Assembly: GCF_900129745.1 (NCBI RefSeq)
Contig: NZ_FQWS01000001.1
Location: forward strand, 124,001-188,000
Direction of reading: 5' to 3'
Origin: Winogradskyella jejuensis
GTDB taxonomy: Bacteria; Bacteroidota; Bacteroidia; Flavobacteriales; Flavobacteriaceae
Length of the DNA stretch: 64,000 bases
Position 1 is the first letter of the stretch. Each line of letters opens with the position of its first letter. Below the pieces are notes generated by a model. That model was not told the origin of the DNA. It did no database searches and was given only the letters and a program-made list of their open reading frames with translations. Position numbers and translations under genes: made by a program. Shown piece by piece: positions 52,648 to 61,534 of the stretch.

Positions 52648-52797
52648 ATGAAAAAAGATAAAAACGAAAATTACATGACTCACAGAACTCCAGCCGACAT
52701 GCATGGCGATGGTGTATATTTTAATGAAGACCTTTTGGCTAAAAAACGCCAAAAAGAACTTCAAAAACAAAAAATTGCTAAAAAAGAGTCTAATTAG
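52648..52797 (+). CDS. 49-residue basic protein (small ORF)
   Basis: ATG 52648 to TAG 52797 encodes 49 residues starting MKKDKNENYMTHRTPADMHG. A short acidic stretch (DGVYFNEDLL) follows, then a Lys/Gln-rich helix (AKKRQKELQKQKIAKK). Codon choice resembles that of its neighbours. The last 4 nt overlap the convergent peptidase stop. No promoter could be identified, and I recognise no family. The ORF fills a gap of 200 nt that would otherwise be empty between two minus-strand genes. Confidence 0.45.
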   Translation: MKKDKNENYMTHRTPADMHGDGVYFNEDLLAKKRQKELQKQKIAKKESN

Positions 52798-54194
52798 TCT
52801 TTTATCTGAGGTGCATTTTTAATTTGATTCACACCATATTTATCAAACAAATATACGAGTGACGTCATTGTGGCTGCACCCAATTCTAATTCACGTTTAT
52901 TAACTGCATCGAATGTATCATTAGAGGCATGATGATAATCGAAATAACGTTGAGAATCAGGTCTTAAACCCGCTAAAACTATGTTGTCATTCTTAAGCGG
53001 ACCAATATCTGCACCGCTGTATCCTTTTTCGAAAAAATGGATAAGATAAGGCTTAAATAAACTACGCCACTGCTCTATTTGAGCTAAATTAGCATCACTA
53101 CAATCAAAACTAAAACCTCTTGGGGTAAATCCACCTGAATCGCTTTCTAAAGCAAAAATGTGATTTTCACCTTTTTCTTTGGCAACCTCGGCGTATTTAC
53201 GACCACCACGAAGACCATTTTCTTCATTCATAAATAATACAACACGGATGCTTCGCTTTGGTTTTATTCCGCTTTCTTTTAGTAATCGCAAAACTTCCAT
53301 AGATTGTACAACACCTGCACCATCATCATGTGAACCATCACCCAAATCCCAAGAATCTAAATGCCCGCCAACGACCATATATTCATCTGGAAATTCACTT
53401 CCTGTAATTTCACCAATAACATTGTACGATAAAACATCATCGTATTGTTTACAGCTTTGTTTGAAATAAAATTCTGGGTTTGCTCCGCTTGCAATTATTT
53501 CCGAAAGCTTTTTAGCATCATTAGTACTTATCGCTGCTGAAGGAATACGTTTATCTTCTGGCAAGTCTAAATAACCCATACTTCCTGTATGAGGAAAATC
53601 GTCCTGGCGTAAATTTAATGACCTTACAATAACACCAACAGCACCTAATTTTGAAGCTTCATAAGCACCAGCATAACGTTGCTTTGAGCAACCACCATAA
53701 GCCTCAAACGTATTGATTAAATCGGCTTGCATTGCACCATTGAAAAATACTATTTTGCCTTTTACGTTTTCTTCTCCAAGCTCAGCAAGCTCTTCAAAAC
53801 TTTTGACCTCAACAACTTTGGCTTGTAAACCTTTATCAGAAGTTGCTGTTGAACCACCGAGTGCGCAAATATTAACTTCATATTTTTTTCCATTTGCCAT
53901 AAAATAACCAACTTCTTTTTCGCCTCTTACCCATTTTGGCACCATAACTTCTTGTAACCAAACTTTATCAAGCCCTAACTTTTCTAATTCAGCTTTTGTA
54001 TATTCTACAGCTTTTTGAGCATTCAATGACCCTGATAATCTACCACCGATTTCGTTAGACAAATGGTCTAGCCAAGCGTAGCTTTGCCCATTGGTTAAGG
54101 ATTGTTTGTAGATGTTTTTTAATGTTGCGGCATCGTCTTGAGCAAAAAGTGAAATGCTTAAAAACGTAAAAAAAGTGGCTGCTATTCTATTCAT
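52794..54194 (-). CDS. M28-family zinc aminopeptidase/carboxypeptidase, secreted
   Basis: 466 residues with signal peptide MNRIAATFFTFLSISLFAQ. A PA (protease-associated) insert lies around 125-220 (KGKIVFFNGAMQ...GVIVRSL). The M28 peptidase core has metal ligands in VVGGHLDSWDLGDGSHDDGAG (H, D) and MNEENGLRGGRKYA (catalytic EE). ESDSGGFTPRGF (D) and a late H in FDYHHASNDTFD complete the site. The layout fits carboxypeptidase Q-like enzymes that trim dipeptides outside the cytoplasm. Start ATG 54194 overlaps the PPK2 stop by 8 nt, so the genes are coupled. Confidence 0.88.
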   Translation of the reverse strand: MNRIAATFFTFLSISLFAQDDAATLKNIYKQSLTNGQSYAWLDHLSNEIGGRLSGSLNAQKAVEYTKAELEKLGLDKVWLQEVMVPKWVRGEKEVGYFMANGKKYEVNICALGGSTATSDKGLQAKVVEVKSFEELAELGEENVKGKIVFFNGAMQADLINTFEAYGGCSKQRYAGAYEASKLGAVGVIVRSLNLRQDDFPHTGSMGYLDLPEDKRIPSAAISTNDAKKLSEIIASGANPEFYFKQSCKQYDDVLSYNVIGEITGSEFPDEYMVVGGHLDSWDLGDGSHDDGAGVVQSMEVLRLLKESGIKPKRSIRVVLFMNEENGLRGGRKYAEVAKEKGENHIFALESDSGGFTPRGFSFDCSDANLAQIEQWRSLFKPYLIHFFEKGYSGADIGPLKNDNIVLAGLRPDSQRYFDYHHASNDTFDAVNKRELELGAATMTSLVYLFDKYGVNQIKNAPQIKD

Positions 54195-55065
54195 TTTCTA
54201 ATTGGGATTTATATAATTCTATATTTTCTTTTTCTTCATTTGGCATGACTGGCTCAACGATATCTTTGTATTCTTTTAGCGTATCGTACAAGATTTTTGC
54301 AACGATATATCGCGCGGTTGGCTTGTTATCTGCGGGAATATTAAACCATGGTGCATGGTCTTTGGAAGTGTTGTTTAACGCATCTTCGTAACAGTCTTGA
54401 TATTTGTCCCAAAGTTTGCGCTCTTTTAAATCCCCAGCTTCAAATTTCCAGTTTTTATCTGGCTTGTTTAAGCGACGTAACAGTCTGTTTTTTTGCTCGT
54501 CCTTTGATAAATTTAAAAAGAACTTAAAAATAATTGTTCCATTATCTGCAATGTGTTTTTCAAAATTATTTATTTCTTGAAAACGACGTTGCCAAAAATC
54601 ATCGGTAACATCTTCTACTGACTGGATATCTGGCATATTCTCGTACATTAAGTAATTGGGATGCACACGTGTTACAAGTATATTTTCGTAATGTGTACGA
54701 TTAAAAATTCCAAATTTTCCACGTGCTGGTAGAGCCAAATAATGACGCCATAGGTAATCGTGTTTTAACTCTAAATCGGTTGGTTTTTTAAAGCTGTGTG
54801 CTTCAATTCCTCTAACATTAAATTCTTTAAAAACCTCTCTTATTAAGCTATCCTTCCCTGCAGTATCCATACCTTGAATACACATTAAAACCGAATATTT
54901 ACCATGCGCATACATGGTATTTTGAATATCAGCAAGCTTTTTACTGAGCTTATTCATTTTCTTTTCAATGACTTTCTCTTCCTCTTCTAAATTATACTTA
55001 GTGGTAAGCTCATTGATTTTAATTGGTGCTGAAATTCTAAATTCGTCTATGGTAATCTCTTTCAT
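54187..55065 (-). CDS. Polyphosphate kinase 2 (PPK2) family protein
   Basis: 292 residues with a single PPK2 domain. Walker A-like CIQGMDTAGKDSLIREVF is at about 82-99 and Walker B-like FNRTHYENILV at about 142-152. The lid segment HSFKKPTDLELKHDYLWRHY lies between them, and RLNKPDKNWKFEAGDLKER follows. PPK2 enzymes move phosphate between polyphosphate and nucleoside mono- or diphosphates (class I ADP/GDP, class II AMP, class III both). The class cannot be set by eye. It is the first gene of a two-gene minus-strand unit with the M28 peptidase; why those two are coupled is unclear. Confidence 0.88.
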   Translation of the reverse strand: MKEITIDEFRISAPIKINELTTKYNLEEEEKVIEKKMNKLSKKLADIQNTMYAHGKYSVLMCIQGMDTAGKDSLIREVFKEFNVRGIEAHSFKKPTDLELKHDYLWRHYLALPARGKFGIFNRTHYENILVTRVHPNYLMYENMPDIQSVEDVTDDFWQRRFQEINNFEKHIADNGTIIFKFFLNLSKDEQKNRLLRRLNKPDKNWKFEAGDLKERKLWDKYQDCYEDALNNTSKDHAPWFNIPADNKPTARYIVAKILYDTLKEYKDIVEPVMPNEEKENIELYKSQLENE

Positions 55066-55200
55066 ATGGATAAGATTTTCTTTTTTGTAGTCTATTATGC
55101 CTTAAATATAATGCAATTATAAATGAGCATAAAGTTATTTTACAGCATTAAGATAAAATTTCAGGTCTATGTGCAGTACGTCGAATATTTACTTATAAAA

Positions 55201-55230
55201 TTGTTTGACTTTCTAATTTTAGTATTTTCG
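55201..55230 (+). promoter_or_regulatory. Promoter of the secreted coiled-coil protein gene
   Basis: TTG at 55201-55203, 19-nt spacer, TATTTTCG at 55223-55230, one mismatch from TAnnTTTG. The ATG at 55259 is 28 nt downstream. The remaining intergenic sequence 55066-55200 shows no other feature. Confidence 0.5.
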
Positions 55231-55258
55231 TTTTAACCTCAAACTAAACCTACAAATA

Positions 55259-56008
55259 ATGAAAAAACACTACCTACTTATCCCATTACTATTATTATTC
55301 TTTTTTTCTAACGCCCAAGAAGATGTGCACGTCACTCTAGGAAAATGTAGACGTAACGCTGTATCTGGACACAAAGCTTTTAATCTCGGTAACTTAAAAT
55401 ACTACGCTAGACGTTCTAAATCGGCTATTGACCAATTGGTTAAAAACTCTGAATTCATAGATTGTAACACCGCATTTGACTTATCGCAAAGTGTAGTTAT
55501 TCACCTAGAATCTGCATTACTAACCGAAGATTTTGCAACAGCAAAAGCACATCTTATTAAAGTTGAAGAAACCAGCACTGAAATTTTTAATGCATTTAAT
55601 CTTTGTACTAATAATGAAATTGAGACCGTTTCAATAGTTGAAGTTTCAGAAAGTGTTAATCTATCTGAAATAGAGCAACAACAAGCACTGTTAAAACAGC
55701 AACAAGAAGTATTAGAACAAAAAGAACGTGAACTAAAACTAAAATTAGCAGAACAAAACAAAAAGAAATTAGAATTAAAGAAACAAAGCTTTATAACTAC
55801 TAACCAAAAGGTTATTGAAACAAATACAAAAGCCTACAATAATTCCCTGAAGGCCTGCGAATGCAATGCTACCTTAAAATATAATACTGAAGAAATCTCA
55901 AGTTTGCTAAATAAAACTCTTGACGACCTCAAAGACTTTTATCTAAGTAAAACTATAGAAATGACAGAAGATTATATGGCTCTTCTTAATGAATGCAAAT
56001 TAAAATAG
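55259..56008 (+). CDS. Secreted protein with central coiled coil, unknown function
   Basis: 249 residues. A signal peptide (HYLLIPLLLLFFFSNAQ) is followed by a helical domain with Cys pairs (GKCRRNAVSG, EFIDCNTAFD). A strongly predicted coiled coil (about 138-180, EIEQQQALLKQQQEVLEQKERELKLKLAEQNKKK) comes next, and a second helical domain carries CECNATLKY and LLNECKLK. The even number of cysteines suggests disulphides in the periplasm. There is no T9SS domain or membrane helix after the signal peptide. It is not recognised as a known family and stands alone between two minus-strand units. Confidence 0.65.
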   Translation: MKKHYLLIPLLLLFFFSNAQEDVHVTLGKCRRNAVSGHKAFNLGNLKYYARRSKSAIDQLVKNSEFIDCNTAFDLSQSVVIHLESALLTEDFATAKAHLIKVEETSTEIFNAFNLCTNNEIETVSIVEVSESVNLSEIEQQQALLKQQQEVLEQKERELKLKLAEQNKKKLELKKQSFITTNQKVIETNTKAYNNSLKACECNATLKYNTEEISSLLNKTLDDLKDFYLSKTIEMTEDYMALLNECKLK

Positions 56009-56025
56009 AGCTCTGTACATCACTT

Positions 56026-57189
56026 CTATTTTGATGCAAAAGATTTAACATCGGTTTCACTAACTTCTTTTTCACCAAGAATAATTAAACGTTCTACAAC
56101 GTTACGCAACTCTCGTATATTACCAGTCCAATCGTAATCTTGAAGTAATTTTATGGCTTTATCCGAGAAGGTTTTGCTTGCCGTACCCTGCTCTTCTGAA
56201 ATTTTCTTAGCAAAATGATTGACTAATAGTGGAATATCTTCTCGTCTGTCGTTTAAGGCAGGGACTTCAATCAAAATCACAGCTAAACGATGATATAAAT
56301 CCTCACGGAATTTGCCGTCTTCAATCTCCTTTTTCAGGTTTTTGTTTGTAGCGGCTACAACTCTAACATCCACTTTTATATCCTTATCACTCCCCACACG
56401 TTGAATACGACTTTCTTGAAGTGCACGTAATACTTTTGCTTGGGCAGATAAGCTCATATCGCCAATTTCATCAAGAAAAATGGTACCGCCATTGGCCGCT
56501 TCAAACTTACCTGCTCGGTCTTTTGCTGCAGATGTAAAAGCGCCTTTTACGTGACCAAATAATTCGCTTTCAATTAATTCGCTAGGAATTGCCGCACAAT
56601 TAACCTCAATCATTGGGCCTTTACTGCGTTCACTTTTTTGATGTAACCAATGTGCGACTAACTCTTTACCCGTTCCGTTTGGTCCAGTGACTAAAACACG
56701 AGCATCAGTTGGCGCTACTTTATCTATCATTTCTTTAATACGACCAATGGCTGGACTATCTCCAATCATCTCGTATTTTTTGGACACTTTCTTTTTTAAG
56801 CGTTTGTTCTCAACCACCAGTTCTTTTCGGTCTAAAGCAATACGTACTGTATTTAATAAACGGTTTAAATCTGGTGGTTTAGAGATATAATCAAAAGCGC
56901 CCAAACGCATTGTATTTACAGCAGTATCCAAGTCGCCATGGCCAGAAATCATAACTACTGGAGTTTCTGGTTTTATCTTTTTTACAGCTTCGAGTACTTC
57001 AACACCATCCATCTTTGGCATTTTAATATCGCAAAGCACAAGGTCGTAATCTTTCTTTTTTATCATTTCTACACCAGCGAGGCCATCTTCAGCTTCTTCA
57101 ACTGAATAGGTATCACTCTCTTCAGAAAGAATTTTTACTAATACACGGCGAATAGCCGCTTCATCTTCAATAATTAAAATATGTTGCAT
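56026..57189 (-). CDS. Sigma-54-dependent response regulator without a DNA-binding domain
   Basis: 387 residues. The receiver domain (1-120) has phosphoacceptor D54 and K104. The AAA+ domain (about 140-370) has Walker A GPNGTGKE (169-176), the sigma-54-contacting loop GAFTSA (216-221; canonical GAFTGA), and Walker B GGTIFLDE (234-241). The sensor-region motif DWTGNIRELRNVVERL closes it. NtrC-type activators usually end in a Fis-like helix-turn-helix of about 60 residues; here the protein stops 18 residues after the AAA+ domain. It may act from solution, like other HTH-less activators, or bind DNA through a partner. No histidine kinase is adjacent. Confidence 0.9.
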   Translation of the reverse strand: MQHILIIEDEAAIRRVLVKILSEESDTYSVEEAEDGLAGVEMIKKKDYDLVLCDIKMPKMDGVEVLEAVKKIKPETPVVMISGHGDLDTAVNTMRLGAFDYISKPPDLNRLLNTVRIALDRKELVVENKRLKKKVSKKYEMIGDSPAIGRIKEMIDKVAPTDARVLVTGPNGTGKELVAHWLHQKSERSKGPMIEVNCAAIPSELIESELFGHVKGAFTSAAKDRAGKFEAANGGTIFLDEIGDMSLSAQAKVLRALQESRIQRVGSDKDIKVDVRVVAATNKNLKKEIEDGKFREDLYHRLAVILIEVPALNDRREDIPLLVNHFAKKISEEQGTASKTFSDKAIKLLQDYDWTGNIRELRNVVERLIILGEKEVSETDVKSFASK

Positions 57190-57190
57190 A

Positions 57191-58084
57191 CTATATTTTG
57201 AATTTTATTCCTGTTCTAAGATAAAAAGCATTTCTCTGATTTAATTGAAAAATATTGTCTCTATCTTCATTTCTAAGAATATTGTTAAGCCTGAATGTAT
57301 ATCCAGAGTATAAATAAGCTACTAGATTATCTGTAAAGCAATATTCGTACCCAAGTCCTCCTACGGCTACAGATAAAGATATATTTGATGCTTCTTTCCC
57401 ATTAATGACAATGGGACTCTGAAGATTAGCAAAATAACCATCAAGAGAAGTAAATAGCTGTAGAATACTGCTATCGTTAAAATAATACTTGAGATTAGAT
57501 TTTGGAACCCCAGCACTAAATGACCAATTTTTATTAATCCTCCTAAAGTAATTGACAAATGGTAAGGGAAATGGAATTCCCGCTGTTGTGTTATAAGTCA
57601 ATCCTAATACTAATCTATAAGGTCTTTTTAAATCGTCTGCTTTAGTTCTGTCTTTAATGTAAAATACGCCTCCATTAAGAAACACATCATCCATAGTCAC
57701 CGTACCATTTAGTGTAGAGGCAATACGTGGATTGATTTTAAAACCTAGTCTTGTATTTTCTCCTGTTTTAAAAGTGTAACCTAGATTTAAATCAATAATA
57801 TTCAATGCGCTTAATTCTTCAGTATTAAAGGGGTAGTCTTCTTCAAGATTTAGTAATATTCGATTATATTCTGCTCCGACAACAAGGTAATTTTCCTCTC
57901 CAACCTTTATTGGATAATTTAATAAAGCTCTTAGCCTTGTATACTGGTCTTCAGAATTACTACTAGGTATAAATGAATATTCTAAACGTGCTAAATCTGT
58001 AAGTTGAGCTGTAGCATTATTACATGCAAAAACACAAATAATGAATACAAAAAGTGAATAACGAAAATCTGACTTTAGCTGCAT
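57191..58084 (-). CDS. DUF6268-like outer-membrane beta-barrel protein
   Basis: 297 residues. A signal peptide (FVFIICVFACNNATAQ) is followed by repeated amphipathic strands (NYLVVGAEYNRILLNL, NIIDLNLGYTFKTGENTRLGFKINPRI, YRLVLGLTYNTTAGIPFPLPFVNYFRRINKNWSFSAGVP). It ends with an aromatic/hydrophobic C-terminal strand (AFYLRTGIKFKI) typical of outer-membrane barrels. I match it to DUF6268 from memory. It starts directly after the MscS stop and ends 1 nt before the regulator, so it belongs to the same minus-strand transcript. The function is unknown. Confidence 0.72.
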   Translation of the reverse strand: MQLKSDFRYSLFVFIICVFACNNATAQLTDLARLEYSFIPSSNSEDQYTRLRALLNYPIKVGEENYLVVGAEYNRILLNLEEDYPFNTEELSALNIIDLNLGYTFKTGENTRLGFKINPRIASTLNGTVTMDDVFLNGGVFYIKDRTKADDLKRPYRLVLGLTYNTTAGIPFPLPFVNYFRRINKNWSFSAGVPKSNLKYYFNDSSILQLFTSLDGYFANLQSPIVINGKEASNISLSVAVGGLGYEYCFTDNLVAYLYSGYTFRLNNILRNEDRDNIFQLNQRNAFYLRTGIKFKI

Positions 58085-58965
58085 TATTTACCTTGCTTAA
58101 TATGTATATCTCTCTGCGGAAATGGAATTGAAATATTATTCTCTGCAAATAGCTTGTTAATAGCAAATCGGATATCACTTTTTGGAATAGCGCCAATAAA
58201 ACTATCATCTAATGTGAAGATTAATCTAAAATTTAAAGAGCTATCACCAAAATTTGTAAACAAAACTAAAGGCTCTGGAAAATCTAAAACAGACTCATGA
58301 CTCTTAGCTGCCTCTATCAATAACTTTTTTACTAATTCTACATCGCTCCCATAAGCAACGCCAACCTCAACACTTTCTCTTGTAAGGGTTCCATTTTGTG
58401 TCCAATTGTAAAGTGTATTTGTTAAGTATAGATGGTTTGGAATAACAAGAACTTTATTATCTATAGTTACTGCACGTGTAGTTCTCAATTTTATTTCTTC
58501 AACTCGCCCAACTTTTCCGTCTATTTCAATAATATCTCCAACGTGTACAGATTGGTCTATGAGGATAAATACTCCAGAAATAATATCCTGAAAAAATGTT
58601 TGAAGAGCCAAACCAACACCAATTAATAATGCTGCCGATGCTGCAAAAACAGCGTTAAGGTTAATTCCTATTGAATCTAATGTAACTAAAAGAATAACTA
58701 GATAAACTAACCATCTAAAATAACCAAAGACCACCTGAAACTTACCTGTATCATGTTCTGGTATTTTGCGCGTAAAAATCTTGTAAACAATTCTTAGAAA
58801 AATAGTCGTTACAAAAATTACAGTAACAAGAATCAATAAATCCATAACAGATATTGATATCTCTTTAGTTAAGTCTACATGTAAATCTAGAAATGACCTA
58901 ATATTTTCCCAAACGCTACTTTCGGTAATTGCTTCTTCTATTTTATCTAAATCCTGAAACTTCAT
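58084..58965 (-). CDS. Mechanosensitive channel, MscS family
   Basis: 293 residues. Three transmembrane segments cover about residues 39-130: VMDLLILVTVIFVTTIFLRIVY, FGYFRWLVYLVILLVTLDSIG and the pore helix LNAVFAASAALLIGVGLALQTFFQDIISGVFIL, with its Gly/Ala packing pattern. The beta domain HVGDIIEIDGKVGRVEEIKLRTTRAVTIDNKVLVIPNHL and a C-terminal alpha/beta domain follow. MscS channels release solutes when membrane tension rises after osmotic downshock. It starts 3 nt after the ABC permease stop; co-transcription with the ABC genes and regulator is likely. Confidence 0.92.
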   Translation of the reverse strand: MKFQDLDKIEEAITESSVWENIRSFLDLHVDLTKEISISVMDLLILVTVIFVTTIFLRIVYKIFTRKIPEHDTGKFQVVFGYFRWLVYLVILLVTLDSIGINLNAVFAASAALLIGVGLALQTFFQDIISGVFILIDQSVHVGDIIEIDGKVGRVEEIKLRTTRAVTIDNKVLVIPNHLYLTNTLYNWTQNGTLTRESVEVGVAYGSDVELVKKLLIEAAKSHESVLDFPEPLVLFTNFGDSSLNFRLIFTLDDSFIGAIPKSDIRFAINKLFAENNISIPFPQRDIHIKQGK

Positions 58966-58968
58966 TCC

Positions 58969-60279
58969 TTAATATTTTATCCATTTAAATATTTCTTTAT
59001 AGCTAGGTTTCTTACCATACATTAAGATTCCTACGCGGTAGATTTTTGCAGCAAACCAAACGGTAAACATAAAAGTACCTACAAGCAATAATAAACTAAC
59101 TAATTGCTGCCATAACGGAACTCCAAAAGGTATGCGCATAAGCATAACAACTGGAGATGTAAAAGGTACAAAAGAAAAAACGGTTGAGACTGTTCCGTGC
59201 GGGTCGTCAATTACAGTGAACACACCTACATAAACAGCTAAAATTAATGGCATTAATATAGGTAACATAAATTGTTGCGTATCAGTTTCGTTATCAACTG
59301 CTGCACCTACTGCGGCATATAAAGAGCTGTACAATAAATAACCGCTAATAAAAAACAATAAGAAAGCTATAATAAGGTTTGCGAGCGGTAAGTTTTGAAA
59401 GGATTGTACTGCTAAATTAATTTCGTTTTGCATTGCAGGATTTTCCATAGCCTGCTGAACAATCTCTTGTTGTTGCCCTTGAGCTGCTGATAAATCCACA
59501 CCAAAAACCATACTCACAACTGTAGTAAGAATACCCAAAAGAATAATCCAAATGGCAAATTGAGTAACACCCGCTAAGGATGTACCAATAATTTTACCCA
59601 TCATGAGCTGGATTGGCTTTACTGAAGATATAATAACCTCAATGATTCGGCTTGTTTTCTCTTCAATAATACTTCGCATAATCATGTTACCGTAAATAAT
59701 GATAAACATGAATAATAAATACCCTGCTATTCCACCAAAGGCTAACTTGAAAATATTATCAATCTTTGAACTCTTTTGTCCATCGAAACTTTCTTGTGAT
59801 ATACTTATGTTAGCTCTAGAGTTTTCAATTTGGTCAATATCTAAACCATTAGAAATGAGTTTTAATTCCCTGAGCTTTCGTTCAATCTTGTTTTCTAAAC
59901 TAGACATAATGGTCAAAGAAGGAGACTCTTCAGAATAGAAACTCACAGATTTAGAAACAGCTTCTAAATCTCCATTACCTACATAAAGGAGTCCGTATTG
60001 CTCTTCTTTTTTTACAAAAGATTTTGCATCCTCTAATGCTGTTCCGTTAATGTAATTATAAGTTGTATTCTCTGTGTTCTCAAAGACATCTTTAAAGAGT
60101 CCAGATTCATCTAAGATTGAAATGGTCCTTTTTTTATCATTATTTAGTTGTGCCAAATAAGCAACAACACTGATAAGTGCCACCATAATAAGTGGACTTA
60201 AAAATGTCATTATAATAAAAGATTTATTTCTAACCTTATTTAGATATTCGCGTTTTATGATGAGTGGTAGATGATTCAT
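58969..60279 (-). CDS. ABC-2 type permease (NatB-like)
   Basis: 436 residues. An N-terminal transmembrane helix (SFIIMTFLSPLIMVALISVVAYLAQL) is followed by a large extracytoplasmic domain (about 45-180). About five more helices come next (LLFMFIIIYGNMIMRSII, TQFAIWIILLGILTTVVSMVF, LIIAFLLFFISGYLLYSSL, MLPILMPLILAVYVGVFTV, LVSLLLLVGTFMFTVWF). EEKTSRIIEVIISSVKPIQLMMGKIIG is the classic ABC-2/NatB coupling region. It pairs with the ATPase whose gene ends 3 nt before this start. NatB exports sodium in Bacillus; the substrate here is not known. Confidence 0.9.
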   Translation of the reverse strand: MNHLPLIIKREYLNKVRNKSFIIMTFLSPLIMVALISVVAYLAQLNNDKKRTISILDESGLFKDVFENTENTTYNYINGTALEDAKSFVKKEEQYGLLYVGNGDLEAVSKSVSFYSEESPSLTIMSSLENKIERKLRELKLISNGLDIDQIENSRANISISQESFDGQKSSKIDNIFKLAFGGIAGYLLFMFIIIYGNMIMRSIIEEKTSRIIEVIISSVKPIQLMMGKIIGTSLAGVTQFAIWIILLGILTTVVSMVFGVDLSAAQGQQQEIVQQAMENPAMQNEINLAVQSFQNLPLANLIIAFLLFFISGYLLYSSLYAAVGAAVDNETDTQQFMLPILMPLILAVYVGVFTVIDDPHGTVSTVFSFVPFTSPVVMLMRIPFGVPLWQQLVSLLLLVGTFMFTVWFAAKIYRVGILMYGKKPSYKEIFKWIKY

Positions 60280-60282
60280 TCC

Positions 60283-61209
60283 TTAATTATTTTTTACGGT
60301 TTGAATAAAAATATCACTAGCCGAGGGAATCACTTCTACAAAATGATGTACCTCTGCTTTAGATGTTAAAAACGACAATAAATCGTTGGGCGAAGTTTCT
60401 GGGGTAATCTTTACATTCAGCTTAACATCATCATAGACATTTTTGAAGGTTGCTGGTAAAACTTCAAACTTATCTTTAATCTCATTAATAACAGATTCGC
60501 TATTGTTAGATTGTAAACCAACTTCGAAAGTGTTAGATTTAAACTGACGTTTAATGTCAACTAAGTTTCCATCCAAAACTTTATTAGACTTGTGAATTAA
60601 AGCAATATGGTCGCATAACTCTTCTACAGATTCCATACGATGTGTAGAGAAAATCACTGTTGCGCCTTCTTCTCTAAGTTTTAAAATTTCGTCTTTAATA
60701 AGATTAGCATTTATAGGGTCAAAACCAGAAAAGGGTTCATCAAAAATTAGCAACTTAGGTCTATGCAGTACAGTAACTACAAATTGAATTTTTTGTGCCT
60801 GGCCTTTACTTAATTCTTGTATTTTCTTATTCCACCAATCTCCAATTTCAAATTTATCGAACCATAATTTCAATTGCTTTTTAGCATCAGCCTTAGACAT
60901 TCCCTTAAGTTGTGCCAAATAAAGTGCCTGCTCTCCTACTTTCATAGACTTATACAATCCGCGCTCCTCTGGTAAATAACCAATATCTCTGATATGCTCT
61001 GGCTGTAAAGGCTGATTATCAAGTAGAACCCTACCTTCATCAGGCATAGTTATTTGATTAATGATTCGGATTAATGTGGTTTTTCCAGCGCCATTAGGAC
61101 CAAGTAACCCAAATATACTTCCTTTGGGTACTGCAATAGATACATTATTAAGGGCTCTGAAATCTCCAAAATTTTTGGAAACAGATTCAGCTACCAACAA
61201 TTTACTCAT
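60283..61209 (-). CDS. ABC transporter ATP-binding protein (NatA-like)
   Basis: 308 residues. Walker A is GLLGPNGAGKTTLIR, the signature is LSKGQAQKIQFVV (LSGGQ variant), Walker B is LLIFDEPFSGFDP, and the His switch is VIFSTHRMESVE. A C-terminal regulatory extension (about 215-308) matches the NatA type. The frame is open to 61281, but MSKLLVAESVSKNFGDF from ATG 61209 is the normal start, and the extra 24 residues have no family counterpart. It probably heads the minus-strand transcript through the permease, MscS, DUF6268 and regulator genes. Confidence 0.92.
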   Translation of the reverse strand: MSKLLVAESVSKNFGDFRALNNVSIAVPKGSIFGLLGPNGAGKTTLIRIINQITMPDEGRVLLDNQPLQPEHIRDIGYLPEERGLYKSMKVGEQALYLAQLKGMSKADAKKQLKLWFDKFEIGDWWNKKIQELSKGQAQKIQFVVTVLHRPKLLIFDEPFSGFDPINANLIKDEILKLREEGATVIFSTHRMESVEELCDHIALIHKSNKVLDGNLVDIKRQFKSNTFEVGLQSNNSESVINEIKDKFEVLPATFKNVYDDVKLNVKITPETSPNDLLSFLTSKAEVHHFVEVIPSASDIFIQTVKNN

Positions 61210-61380
61210 ACGTAATGATTCAATTTTTCTTAGAAGCGTAAATATATTAAATGTTAAACGGAATAATAAGATTAAAACCACATATGTTAATCCTATTAAA
61301 AGTTAAACAAAATGAGACAAAAGGAGTTGTAAATCAGAGTAAGACTATAAAAATGAATTAAAAAAACTGAAATAAGATAT

Positions 61381-61405
61381 ATGAGAACCTGAAACAAGTT
61401 CAGGT
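61381..61405 (+). repeat. Dispersed palindromic repeat, copy 3
   Basis: TGAGAACCTGAAACAAGTTC then AGGT: perfect 7-bp arms ACCTGAA/TTCAGGT around ACAAG. It has the same core and left flank as the copies at 29618 and 45121. Confidence 0.65.
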
Positions 61406-61418
61406 CAAGAAAACAAAA

Positions 61419-61446
61419 CCCACCCTTATAATTAAATAAGGATGGG
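61419..61446 (-). terminator. Terminator after dnaJ
   Basis: CCCACCCTTA and TAAGGATGGG pair with one mismatch around an 8-nt loop. On the minus strand the stem is followed by GTTTTGTTTTC. It lies 89 nt beyond the dnaJ stop. Confidence 0.6.
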
Positions 61447-61534
61447 AAAAAATTGCTATGAAAAAGAAAAATTACCGCTAATTAGCATTAGCGATAATTC
61501 AAATATACTCTTTTTTATGATATTGAAGTATATT

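Larger units (their letters stand above)
61210..61534. other. Intergenic region between dnaJ and the ABC transporter genes
   Basis: 325 nt without a gene I can support. It holds copy 3 of the dispersed palindrome (61381-61405) and the dnaJ terminator hairpin (61419-61446). A plus-strand frame at 61442-61651 overlaps the dnaJ end and has no coding signs. The promoter of the ABC operon should lie near 61210-61330, but no exact TAnnTTTG was found on the minus strand. Confidence 0.5.
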
